A DNA stretch of 64,000 nucleotides from Caenorhabditis remanei (lineage: Eukaryota; Nematoda; Chromadorea; Rhabditida; Rhabditidae), in assembly GCF_010183535.1 (NCBI RefSeq), contig NC_071333.1:20954587-21018586 (forward strand). Reading direction: 5' to 3'. This document shows positions 1 through 10,343 of the stretch, piece by piece. The notes below the pieces were generated by a model that was not told where the DNA came from, ran no database searches, and worked only from the letters and a program-made list of their open reading frames with translations. Each line of letters begins with the position of its first letter. Position 1 is the stretch's first letter. A program made the translations under genes and the position numbers.

Positions 1-1
1 T

Positions 2-55
2 GATCCCGATTATATTTCGCCCGAAACATCGCCGTTTCGTCGATTTCAAATGTAG
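2..55 (+). CDS. Probable C-terminal end of a gene entering from the left edge (partial)
   Basis: From base 2 the sequence is open for 17 codons and ends in TAG at 53-55. The residues include ...PDYISPETSPFRRFQ, which read like a real protein tail. The following 180 bases are A-rich and non-coding like a 3' UTR. Only the tail is visible, so the family cannot be named, and chance openness over 17 codons is quite possible. Confidence 0.3.
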   Translation, partial: DPDYISPETSPFRRFQM

Positions 56-253
56 AGCAAAAGAAGAAGGAGGACAATTATTACACTTCTCTGATCAAAA
101 AACAATGCGACGTACAAAATAGATATTTAAATGAGAAAATGCAGAAAAAACCAAAAAAATTGGAAAATCCTATGAAAAAATGTATACTGGAGGGAGTGTA
201 GTCGTTTCTGACAATTTTGGGGTTTTCTTAGTATAAGTAAATAGAACTTGTCG

Positions 254-388
254 AAAACCCCCGTTTATTCTGAAAACCCCCGTCAATTCTTAAAACCCCC
301 GTCTATTTTTAAAACCCCCGTTAATTCTTAAAACCCCCGTCTATTTTTAAAACCCCCGTTAATTCTTAAAACCCCCGTTAAATCATAA
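254..388. repeat. Minisatellite of about 18-19 bp units with AAAACCCCCGT core
   Basis: Seven consecutive units each contain AAAACCCCCGT followed by a short A/T spacer. The spacers alternate between TCTATTTTT and TAATTCTT types, so the array has a two-unit higher-order pattern. On the minus strand this gives regularly spaced GGGGG tracts. Confidence 0.9.
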
Positions 389-399
389 AGAGCCAAAAG

Positions 400-690
400 T
401 TATTCAGGCAGAAGCGTCGGACACACAGACAGAACTATTCCATTAGTAGGAAGAGGAAGTTTCAGCATCATAGTAGCCCTTGAATGTCCTTCTGATAGTA
501 TGCGATCCCAATGAAAACTAGAGAATCTTAGTTCTAAATTTCTTGAGTTCTTCTTTTCATCCCACTTTTGTAACCATTTTTTCATCGTTCGTCTTATTGT
601 GCCCACGTTAGAAGTCCCGCATACGGGCGGAACTATGCTGATCCGCGACTCGCTTAGCAGCCTGCCAAGTCGTGTGCAAACGGGTTTCAT
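400..690 (-). CDS. Open frame of 96 residues, unrecognised
   Basis: A 96-codon minus-strand frame starts ATG at 690 and ends at 400. It has mixed, non-repetitive composition with several Trp and Cys residues (for example KKWLQKWDEKK near the middle). No splice sites, signal peptide or known domain were recognised. It may be an exon of a decayed gene or a chance frame; nothing nearby supports it. Confidence 0.2.
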   Translation of the reverse strand: MKPVCTRLGRLLSESRISIVPPVCGTSNVGTIRRTMKKWLQKWDEKKNSRNLELRFSSFHWDRILSEGHSRATMMLKLPLPTNGIVLSVCPTLLPE

Positions 691-1127
691 TGAGCTTCCG
701 GTTTCGCGGAAAAATTATTTAAATTTAGAAGTTAGATAGCGGTCTTAAAAATAGTTAGATAGCGTTCTTAAAGACGTCTTAAAGATAGAAGAATGAAATG
801 TGAAAAGACAATGAACTTCTTGTTATTATCCAGATAGTTTATTTGAGAAAGAAAACAATATTTGCTATATAATATTTACAAAATAAATGTACAATTTAAT
901 AATTCAAAATTTGAAACAGCATCTTGCCATTGTCCTTGCTATCCATTTCCAATTCCTCTCCAAGTTTGTACACCAACTCCAGATGGTCGAAGAACGTGTT
1001 GTATGGGACTTTCTGGAATAAAAACTATGATGCGATGCAAGTGTGCTCAAATGATACCCACCTTCTCTTATTGCTCCTTTTCTTTCTTCTCCAATGTTTT
1101 CTCAAACTCTTTTGATAGGCTATTCAG

Positions 1128-1330
1128 AGCACTCTGCACCTTACACAGGTCGTCCAGGAAAGCATTCACCGCAAAGAGTATGTTATATTCCAAGGTGTCC
1201 GGCACAGTGAGTTTGGTTCTTCTGGAAACAGGATTTTAAGAGTTTTGTACGCTAGGTAATGTTTAATCTTACGATGCCTCGTGTTTCCGCTTTTTGCTGG
1301 AACCTGGCACGTCCGGAGTCTCTTTCTTTT
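1128..1330 (-). pseudogene. Two-exon coding-like fragment with Lys/Glu-rich tail
   Basis: On the minus strand an exon (about 1330-1271, residues ETPDVPGSSKKRKHEA) can be spliced through a GTAAGATT donor to a TTTCCAG acceptor. The frame continues as RTKLTVPDTLEYNILFAVN and ends in a charged helical tail SLSKEFEKTLEKKEKEQ before TAA, near 1060. Frame continuity across the splice supports former coding. Upstream, however, the same frame meets TAG just after the previous acceptor, and the neighbouring exon at 1442-1472 does not join cleanly. I read it as a decayed gene or the 3' part of one. Family not recognised. The exact left end of the last exon extends below the given start. Confidence 0.3.
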
Positions 1331-1585
1331 CAAGTTGTCCTCTAGATTCGGATTCACAGGAATCCTAGAAGTTTGAGGATCCGAAGGATTGCCTAAGAAT
1401 GAAAATTATATAATTGTTTTCTATTTTCACAATAGTGACTGACCTCCAAGAACTCAAACATGAAATTATTGCATCTGAAAAACTACAAATATTATTTAAA
1501 TAGCTGGAACAATTAAAATAATTTTTTATATACTAAAAGCAAAACAATAAGCCAACTCACGAATTGCAACGATATTGCAAGAAAA

Positions 1586-1903
1586 ATGATTGAAAAAACG
1601 AGCGGCCGGGTGAGTTGGCTGTTCCTCGTAGTCTTTGCTGTATATCAGTTTCCCACACACTCTCGCCGTTCGCCACATAGAAAATATGGTCGAAACGTGT
1701 GTGAACAATTCGTGCTTTCTGCGGCTCGCCAGTTCTCTCTCCTCAACATTTGTCAGTTTGAGGTGAGTCAGATGCATATTTCCTTTCATTGTGTTTCACC
1801 ACTTCCACTAACCAACGGGCGAAAAAAAAGCTACTTCGAAATGTATAACCAACTTGTCATTAAACTCTAGATTCAAGGCTACATGAAAGATTACTTGCGT
1901 CCC
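1586..1903 (+). CDS. Possible small secreted peptide gene, two exons
   Basis: ATG at 1586 opens a frame with a basic start and a hydrophobic run (WLFLVVFAVY, residues 11-20) that could be a signal peptide. A basic stretch (SRRSPHRKYGR) and a segment with two Cys follow. A GTGAGT donor follows codon 59 (exon 1 about 1586-1762). The acceptor AAACTCTAG lets the frame continue as IQGYMKDYLRP and stop. The product would be about 70 residues. The minus strand is also open here, so this could be the shadow of an antisense exon. No insulin-type cysteine spacing was found. Function unknown. Confidence 0.3.
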
Positions 1904-1929
1904 TGAAAGCTGTTCTACACACATTGGGA

Positions 1930-3600
1930 ACATCACATCTTTGTATCACTTTCTTGCGTCTCTTTCCATCTTACCACCTCATTTTCTTCTACTAATGTCA
2001 TTTTGAAACCCTTTCTTCCCCTTTTTTCATCCTTTCCTGCGCTTTCATCACATTTTGTCCAGCGAACCCGGTTTTGCCATCTTATCAGTTGGAAGTACAA
2101 AACAGTTTTGGGTTCCTATTTCTCTCCTGGGACATTTTATATAATGCGATCCTGAAAGAGAACGAAAACTCGATGAGCCGATAAAAAGTTTTATCGCTGG
2201 GGATGATACAAAAGGTTACCAACTCAAATTTCAACAAAGTATGCCTTGTGGCTATGGAAAAACTGCTAGCTTGACAAATAACACTTCTTTTCAGGGATTC
2301 TGAATTATTTGGCGTCATTATTGGGCCGTAATTCTAAGTTTTCCGTATCTAGAACAGTAGAAGAACTCAGCTAATGACTTTTAAGTCATTGACCTTTATA
2401 AAGGCCAATTTAAAAGACATTCTCATTTCGAAAACTTTTGAGAACCTTAAAAAACTGCTCAAAAAAAGCTGTTTTTCCCCTATCAAACACCGCTAGGCTC
2501 CGAAAAATCACTGAAAAAGGCAATAATTTCACAGTGAATGATGAAACAGAAAGATTTTCTCAATTTTTGGTTGTAAAACAATATTTTTGGCTGTTTTAGT
2601 CCAACGCTTTGCATTATTCGAAGCGTTTGACATCTTTTTTCCGTTTCCTTTGTACCCAATTCGGTAAAATTCAGTCTTTGTCAGGTTTCCACCCAGCAAC
2701 TGTCTTCATATATAGGTAACTTGAAAGTGATTCTGATTTCAAAAAATTTAGAAAACGATAAAAACTGTTTAGAATCACTGAAATATAACTGAAATAAGTC
2801 ATCGAATTTGAAGTGAGCCATGGAACAGAAAGAATCTGTTTGAATTGCCGTACTTACAACAATTTTTATTTGTAAAGCCTAATAATTGCCTGTTTTGAAT
2901 TTTCGGCTATGTTAACTCTCGCTCTCGGTGTTCAACTTACGCTATTTTGTGGAAAATTCATCATTTTAACCCTTAAGCAGACAATTTTTTATGAGTTTTA
3001 CTCAAAATAATTTTACAATTGTTTAGATACAATGTTTATTTTTCAGAGTTCTTGTCATTTCTCTTCAGTTTTCTCATTTTTCTTACGATTTCCCATTTTT
3101 GACCAAGATAGATGAGTATTTTCTGTATCCAAAAGAGAAAAAGCTTCGTAGTACATTTATATTGACTTTCAATGCTCAAACACGAAGAATGCAACTGAAA
3201 ACAAGCTGGTTTTCTGAAAAATGCGGTTTTCGGGTTTTACCGCTCGTCTGATGTAGTTTTGTGTACTGCTAGATGCCTAATTTCTTGACTTTCAACTTTT
3301 TATTACAAATTTCAGAAAATTGTCATACAATTGAAACGTGAAAGTAGAAGAAATCTAACTATTTATCACGCCATTAGAAGATAAACATCACCTTTGAAAC
3401 GTTGTGGCCGAGGTGTCCGCCCGCTAGGCCAGCAAAACGCGCTCTATTGACACGCATTAGAGATTGGAGACGCAAAGAAAGGCAGAAGGCATCGATTTTC
3501 TTTTTTTACGTTTTCAGCGATTTATAGTCATTAAAATGACTCCAATTGAATGAAACTTGTTCTGATTGTTGTTTTAAATAATTTTTCATGCATGAAAATC
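1930..3600. other. Long stretch without a supported gene
   Basis: No frame with good codon use or spliceable exons was found. Two stretches (about 2410-2650 and 2720-2900) resemble each other. Both have a run ending in TGATGAAACAGAAAGA- or CCATGGAACAGAAAGA-like sequence followed by TTTTT-rich and CTGTTTT blocks, which suggests an old local duplication. Otherwise it is A/T-rich, intron- or spacer-like DNA. Confidence 0.4.
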
Positions 3601-3639
3601 TCTAATTCTCGATATTTTGTCGTGGTTTGTTGAAAAATA

Positions 3640-5160
3640 AGTGTTCTTCCAGAGCCCAACTAAAAGTGACATTTGGCATCGTTCCGGACAAAATAATGGA
3701 TTTCATGCACTTCAGAGACTTCAACAATCGTCATGTACCAAGTTTGAAACTTCGAAAGTAAGTATTTTCCTTATTATTAAATCAGAAAAGACGTTATGAG
3801 CGCGGGAAGCGCTGCCCAATTTTTTATTGCGAAGGTGCGCTCTGTTAATAGATTCGAACAAAAATAGGCTGGCTTCTGGAACTCCTTCGCATCCGTTTTT
3901 TTTTGAGTTACGTGAAATCTGGTGTGCTTTCAAATCAAAAACCCGATAGAGCAGAAAGTCAATCAATATACACACAAGCCGAATCCACTATCAATTTGCT
4001 GAGTTTTCGGTGATTTTACATAAATAGTCAGATTTTTTTCTAGGTTGACGTCTCGTTGAAATCAACACACCGTGATCCGTTCTAAAATTGCCAGTGTGGT
4101 GGAATATAAACCGTCAAAGAACCTGGAGATGCAATCGCTGAGCAACGAAACCGTTAGCTTTCTTCACAGTTTGTTACACCATGTGATGTCTGTTTTTCTT
4201 CGGTTGGAGAAACAAATGACAGTTGAATGACTTGTAAGTTGATGCACACAAATATCAGATAAATAAAACATGATTTGTTACAGAAATCCTACATATTCCT
4301 TGCAAACATTGCTGTGGATTCCAACTGGTGTGGCAAAAATGTGTTCAAAGAAGAAAGGATTTGATGATTGCACATCAACTGGGCTGCTCAATAAAACGAG
4401 GAGGAAACTGATACCGTTCTTTTTAGTATCAATATATGGCATCCAATTGACAATATGATCTGATAGATGAAGACGTGTTGTTATGTGAAGAAGTGAGTAT
4501 TTGAGCTTTTTGAGAACGTGGCTCGTGAAATAAGGCAAAAAAATGCCGAAGAAAACGCATCAAAGATCCACCAGAATGTGAATTTTTTGGCTGGCTGGCG
4601 TGTCTTTGATGCTTCTGAGCTCTTTGAACCGCTCTAACGACATTTGATTAGCTTTCAGCAACCATCTGGTGTGCCATTGACGCGTTTTCGTCCGAAGATG
4701 CGGATAAACCAAAAAAAGTTAATTCAATCCTAGAAATAATGTGGAAAGCTGAGAAATTGCTTCAGAAATAAACAATGTATTGGATTTCAGTGCAGTTTGA
4801 AAAAAATTGTTTGAAAAGTATTTCAACTGCTGGAAAAGATAATGACTTATATTCTAATCTTGTTTTTATTTCAGAATATTCGGTGGCAGGGCTGACAGCG
4901 GCGTCCGAAGATCTTATCAGGTGTGAGGTGGAGTATTGAACATGAGGGACGGATGAGGGAGATAGACGAAGGAGGGCAAAAGATGAAGGTATTGCGTCCA
5001 ACGAAGGAGATAGAAGATTTCGACGAAAAGAAGAAGGTGAATGATGTGAAAACCTGAAAAAGTGCAGCTAGATAACATCAATGATGTGAAGCCTGCTCTA
5101 TTGACTCGGGGAGCTAACTACATCAGTTTTGTCATTGTGAATATTAAAAAATTGATATAT
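3640..5160 (+). pseudogene. Decayed tandem unit 1 of an unrecognised gene
   Basis: This is the first of three diverged units. Shared blocks include GTTCCGGACAAAAT...GGATTTCATGC (3680-3720), TTGACGTCTCGTTGAA at about 4044, TTACACCATGTGATGTCTG (about 4174), GAAGAAGTGAGTATTTGAGC (about 4489) and GTATTGCGTCCAACGAAGG (about 4989). Exon-like pieces have donors and acceptors (AAAGTAAGTAT near 3755; TTTTTCTAG near 4040), but the frames are interrupted by stops. The coding sense is inferred to be plus. The parent family was not recognised. Confidence 0.5.
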
Positions 5161-5259
5161 AAAAAAAATTCAAAGTGAATATTAAAAATTGATGAAACTG
5201 GAAAATTATAGACCTTTAGTTCTCATTATTTTTTGTGGTCTGTTACAAAAACATGCTTT

Positions 5260-7240
5260 CCAGAGAGCCCAGTGACAATTGGAATCATTCCGGACAAAAT
5301 CGTGGATTTTATGCTCTCCAGACATTTTGACAACCTTCCTTTACCAAGTGTGAACATTGGAAAGTAAGCATATATCTTATTTTTGAATCAGAAAACTCGT
5401 TTTTTCCTCCTCTGCATCCCGTTCTTGTTTGCATATTTTTGATATGGTATGCTTTCAAATCTAAAATACGATGAAGCCGAAAAGTCAGTCAATGTTCATA
5501 CAAGCCGAATCCACTGTCAATTCGCAAAATTTTATGTGTTTTCACATAGTTAATCTGATATTTTTCTAGGTTGATGTCTCGTTGAACTCAAAACACCCTG
5601 TTGCGTCTCAAGAATGTAGTGTCATGCAAAATGAGAGCCGTCAATAACCTGACGTTATTCTTATTCGCACCAACTTGGAGCGAGATATTGAATAAGAGTC
5701 TTCAATTGGCTGGATCAAAGTTTTTGTTCGGTTCGGTCGATTTGTATGGCCGATCTTGAACAAGGTGCTCACCGGAATCCGAATCAATGAATAGAACCAG
5801 AAGTATTCCTCACTGTTGTTACACCATATAATGTCTTGTCGCCTTTGATTGGCGAAACCAATGACAGTTGGATTATTTGTGGAGGGGTAAGTTGTTGCTA
5901 ATGTATTTCAGACGAATAAAACAAAAATTGTTACAGAAATTCTACGCATTCTTTGCAAAATTGTCAATGGATTCCAACTGGTGTGGCAAAAAATAGGTTC
6001 AACGAAAAAAGGATTTGGTGGAGGTACATCAACGGAAAATTATCGAAAACGTTTATGAAACGACGAGAATTCTTTGCAATTTTAATCAATGACAATCAAA
6101 TAGCAAGATGATCTATCAAGGCAGCTATCAGGACATCTACTGTACTGTATTTTGTGGAAGATTCGCGGTAAGACCTGAGCACCCCATTCGACATTAGTCT
6201 TCATTGGGTAGGAATAAACCGCCCCACTTTGGCGTAGCCAAAAATTATTTCAATACTAAAAACCTAATCTCACTTGGAAAAGCCGAAAAAAAACCGAATA
6301 TTAATTCCTAGAATCCTGACTTTTCCAGTTTTCTTGATATACCGATATTTACCGAAAAATTATTAAAATTTCCGAATTTTTTGCTCCAAAAATTACATAT
6401 TTCCATTTTCAGTTCCTCTGCGATTGGTCTCCCAAACCCGAGAAAACTCATTCGGATGCCTCGACCTTCGGCCACGATCTCGACCTAGCCATCCCCCACA
6501 ACTCGCCCACAACTCGCTCATTTCCCCCAAATCGGACATTGGCCCATCCCATTTGCTCATGGAAGTACAGTAAGACTGCTGAAAAGGACTATAAAACGAA
6601 TGGAAGAGGCGACCACGCCGATTGCAAGAAAGCACTACAACAATATCTGGGAGACACGTTGGCTTTAAATTTCGGTCACGTTTATAAGGCAACTACTTGG
6701 CCGAAAAATTCGACAAGTTGAAAAAGTTGTCGTTTTTGATTGGTGTCCGGTTGTGAATTACGTGCTTCTTGACGCCAAAATTCAGATTCTCGACATGCAG
6801 TTTTTGGCAATTGACGCGAATAACGGCGAGAAAGGTACCCGACATGTGAAGAGTTTTGTGGAGAAGGGAACGTGAAGTATGTCACGAGGAAAGGAACATC
6901 GTGGGCATCGCAAAATGTGAGTTTCAGTAAGAGTTTTCAGCAATAATTTCAGCAATTTCTCTTCCTGGACGCCGTTCTGATACTCGGATGCTCCGCAATC
7001 TTCGCTAAAAGAGCAGTGTTCAACAGCATCCAAAAAGGGCAGGTAATGAACATATCGTTCGACAGCATCCTACGCGTCCAACAAAGCAGTTAGATGATTT
7101 CGTCAAAAAATGAAGGTGAGCGATGTGAAAACTTGAAAAGTTGACATTTATTTTGGGAAGCGCGCTCTATTCACTCATTGAGCTAACTCCATCAGTATTA
7201 ACAGCGATTGAGTGTTAGAAAGCAATTTATTTCATTTCAG
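5260..7240 (+). pseudogene. Decayed tandem unit 2 of the same array
   Basis: Matches unit 1 at GGAATCATTCCGGACAAAAT (5282) and GTTGATGTCTCGTTGAAC (about 5569), at TTACACCATATAATGTCT, and at the CCTACGCGTCCAACAAAGC block (7069). It also carries about 700 bp without a counterpart in unit 1 (roughly 6400-7030), with an open plus frame at 6539-6721. That frame's spliced context is broken. Several stops interrupt every candidate frame. No family was recognised. Confidence 0.45.
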
Positions 7241-7241
7241 G

Positions 7242-8006
7242 CTCGTCAATGTTGGCGCCGGTTCAGAGGAAAGTGAAGTCGATGTGGAAGGCGTACAAAG
7301 CAGTTGCAGAAGGAAATGCGGCTGTATCGGAAAAGAATGGTCCGTTCCTCAAAGAATCAATCTATCGTGATTGGCGTCGGCTGAGAAAAAATTAATTTAT
7401 GCAAGAAGTAGGCAGAAGAAAATGCGGCTGTATCGGAAAAGAATGGACGTTTTTTATTCAGATTGACATCTCGTTGAACTCAAAACTTTCTGATCTGTCT
7501 TCAGGATCTCGTCTGATGGTGGAGATGTGACGTTTCGATTGGACCAAGATGGAGCAAGATGTCAAACGACAGCGCCCGATTTTAAGCATACTCTAAATGT
7601 CTGGATCAAAGTTTTTTTGGAATGCTGCCCGATTTTAATAGTGCTCTCCAAAATCCAAATAATGAATAAAATCAGAATCTTTCTCCTCGGCTGCTGCGCC
7701 ATGTTATGTCTATTCACCTTCGATTGGCAAAACCAATGACTGGTGGATGACTTGTGAGATGTTGCAAACAAAAATCAGATAAATGAAACATGAATTGTTG
7801 CAGAAATTCTACACATTCCTTGCGTAAATGTCGATGGTTCTCAATTATTGCTGCAAAGACTTGAATGGAGAAGAAAGGCTGTTGTGATGGTACATCAAAA
7901 CACAGAAAAAACGAGGAGGAAACTACGAGCATCCTTGATCAAATCAATAAGTGAAATTCAATTGGCAAGATGATCTGATAGATGAAGACGTGTTATTGTG
8001 TGAAGA
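7242..8006 (+). pseudogene. Decayed tandem unit 3, portion left of the large duplication
   Basis: After a TTTCATTTCAG acceptor, the piece 7242-7398 encodes an RKVKSMWKAYKAVAEGNAA-type segment and then stops. The same segment recurs at 8690-8908, where it is intact to a later stop. Blocks from 7450 on (TTGACATCTCGTTGAACTC, TGTTATGTCTATTCACCTT, GAAATTCTACACATTCCTTGC) match units 1 and 2. The unit continues past 8007 into copy A of the 10.86-kb duplication. Confidence 0.45.
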
Positions 8007-8689
8007 AGTGAGTATTTGAGCTTTTTGAGAACGTGGCTCGTAAAATAAGGCAAAAAATACCAAAATTAAGAAGAAAAGGGCGTCGAAGGTGCGCCATATT
8101 GTGAAATTGTTGGATGTCTGGCGTATCTTTGATGATTCTGAGCTTATTGAACCGCCTATGACAATATTTTATAAGCTTTCAGCAACCAACTGGCGTACCA
8201 ATAACGCGTTTTCGACGTGCGGATAAACCAGAACACAGACAGACCGATCTCCTTTAGGACACCTGCAGTACTTTATTTTTTGGAAGATTCGTGGTAAGAC
8301 CTCTGTACCACATTCGAAAATGATCTCAACTGGATTCGAATAATTTTAGGCTGCCAAAAGCTGATTCCATCTTAGAAATGAAGTGGATATCCAAGAAATT
8401 GCTACAAACATATGGAATATTATCTTTCGGGGCAGCTTCAAAAAACGTTGTGTAAAACAGTATTTTGTTAGCTGGAAAAGATAGTTACTTTTATTCGGTA
8501 TTGCGTCCAACAAGGCAGATAAAAGGTTTCGCCAAAAAGAAGAAGGTGAATGTTGTGAAAACTTGCAAAAAGTCCAGCCAAGTAATAATATATACAAGAA
8601 ACTGCTAAAACCCCAGTTTCTTGTAAAAAATCAGAGCCAATAAGATGAAAATCGCGATTGAGTAATAGAAAACACATCATTTCATTTCA

Positions 8690-8908
8690 GGCTCGTCAAT
8701 AATAGCACTGGTTCAGAGGAAAGTAAGGCCGATGTGGAAGGCGTACAGAGCAGTAGCAGAAGAAAATGCGGCTGTATCGGAAAATAATGGAGGGTTCCTC
8801 AAAGGATCAATCTATCGTGATTGGCGTCGCCTGGGGAAAAAAGATGAATTTATGCAAGAAGTTGTCAACGTACAGACCGATACAGCCACAGTTCATGTTA
8901 TTGGGTGA
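8690..8908 (+). pseudogene. Exon-like segment of the 3.6-8.7 kb array, copy A
   Basis: A TTTCATTTCAG acceptor is followed by an open frame of about 70 codons. It contains QRKVRPMWKAYRAVAEENAA and IYRDWRRLGKKDEFMQEV and ends in TGA at about 8908. A related but interrupted version lies at 7242-7398, so selection may once have kept this segment. It has no start codon of its own and upstream frames are broken. Not assigned to a family; a DNA-binding MADF- or SPK-like fold cannot be judged by eye. Confidence 0.35.
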
Positions 8909-8999
8909 CAAGGAGGATTGGTTGGTTTGAAATAGAAACGTATTCGCGATATTTGCACTGATAACGTAGTCAGGTGCACAGGGAAGTGGCAGAAGAGAA

Positions 9000-10343
9000 A
9001 ACTAGAAGGTACCTCTTCTGTCCTCTTAGTCTGCTCGGCAACTTCATCAGATCTTTTTACTATTCCGAAAAAAACTCAATTCTGTTGGATCAAAAAAGCA
9101 ATATTTGGGGTTTTCTATGGAAGTTCAACAGTTCCGTAGAAAAGCGAGCGCTTCTTTTTCAGCCTGACTTATGTTTCAGAAAACCATGGTTCTGGAATTT
9201 TCAAAAAAAAATTGGTTCAAATCTCAATGGCTGTCCACTAAATGATTCGTCCGCTTATTGTGTTTAATTTTTTTCGTGGATATTTATTGTTTACTGATTA
9301 TATTCCAAGTTTTTGTTCTGGTGGTCTTCGTGGACTCATTTTTATGTATGGGCTGTATGAGTTATCCCAGCTTCTCCATTCGCTTTTTAATTTTCTCAAT
9401 ATCAAGCATGTTTAATTCGAATTTCTCCAATATTCTATCTGTGATTATTGTCTGCATGTGTATATCTGGTGAAAAACTATCTAAATGAACGATTTTTATA
9501 ACGTTGCCGGGAAATTTGTGAGAAGGGTTTTGTACATGATAGAATAATGAAATGATTGGATAAGACATGACTGAAACGCACAGAATGGCTAAAAACGAAA
9601 GCTAGGAAAAAGAGTGACTTGCTTGGCTTTTGCGTTTCGTTTTATGCAATGGACTTATAAAAAATGGGGGTCAAGTTACTTTTCCGTAATCAAAGTCACG
9701 GGTTAGGGGTCTCGTGTGTTAACTAGTACTAGGTCTCGTGTGTTACTATCATTTTGAAAAATGTCGTCTGGTGTAGCAAATCTTTGAAGAGCTAGCATGG
9801 TTTAAGTAAACTCGTGAAATGTAATGTGCGAGTTGTTATATTTCAGCTCTCACTTTACTGTTCTTCTTTTCTTTAAAAAACTGAGGAACTCATCTCACTT
9901 CAAGCAATTTTCAAATCTTTTTTCTTTTTCTCCTGCCCCATTAGTTAATATTAACTCCTTTCTTAATCATAAAGTTTTCTCTCATCCCTTGATTGATATT
10001 TATTTCAACAGACTGCTTTTGGAAAAAAGAAGATCTCCTTCCGCATCTTTATACTACTTTTGAAAATTCGAAGCTCTCCTGTTCCAGCAGTCACACTGTT
10101 TTTGACCATTTTTTCCACCGCCCATTCCTAATTACATTTCTAGTTCAATACGTAAAGTATTTCAATATTTTTGATTTTTTCTTCCTTCCTTATGTTCTCT
10201 GTTACCTTCTTTCTTATCACTCTACCTCGCAGCTTCAATTACCTTATCTTCTACATACTTTCCGTTTCTTTCTTCCTTTTTTACGTCTCGCAGTTATTGT
10301 TTTGTTTTTTGAAAACTCTTATCGTATTGTTTCCAGGAAAACA
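9000..10343. other. Gene-free stretch ending in a T-rich outron, copy A
   Basis: No supported exons. Open frames here encode Phe/Ser/Leu-rich strings that arise from T-rich DNA. The last 500 bases are strongly pyrimidine-rich and finish with TTGTTTCCAG seven bases before the FTH-gene ATG, which is what a trans-splice acceptor outron looks like in worms. The equivalent in copy B is about 19864-21206. Confidence 0.5.

Noticed and set aside
254..388. Telomeric or CRISPR-like array
   Set aside because: Units do not match the nematode telomere repeat TTAGGC, the spacers are only 7-9 bases and not unique; it is a minisatellite in a eukaryote.
1586..1903. Insulin-like peptide gene
   Set aside because: The two cysteines are 17 residues apart and no A-chain-like CC-x3-C segment follows.
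9993..10343. N-terminal extension of the FTH gene's open frame to give 330 codons in exon 1
   Set aside because: The extension is Phe/Ser/Leu-rich from pyrimidine-rich DNA and ends with a TTTCCAG acceptor seven bases before the better ATG; it is an outron.
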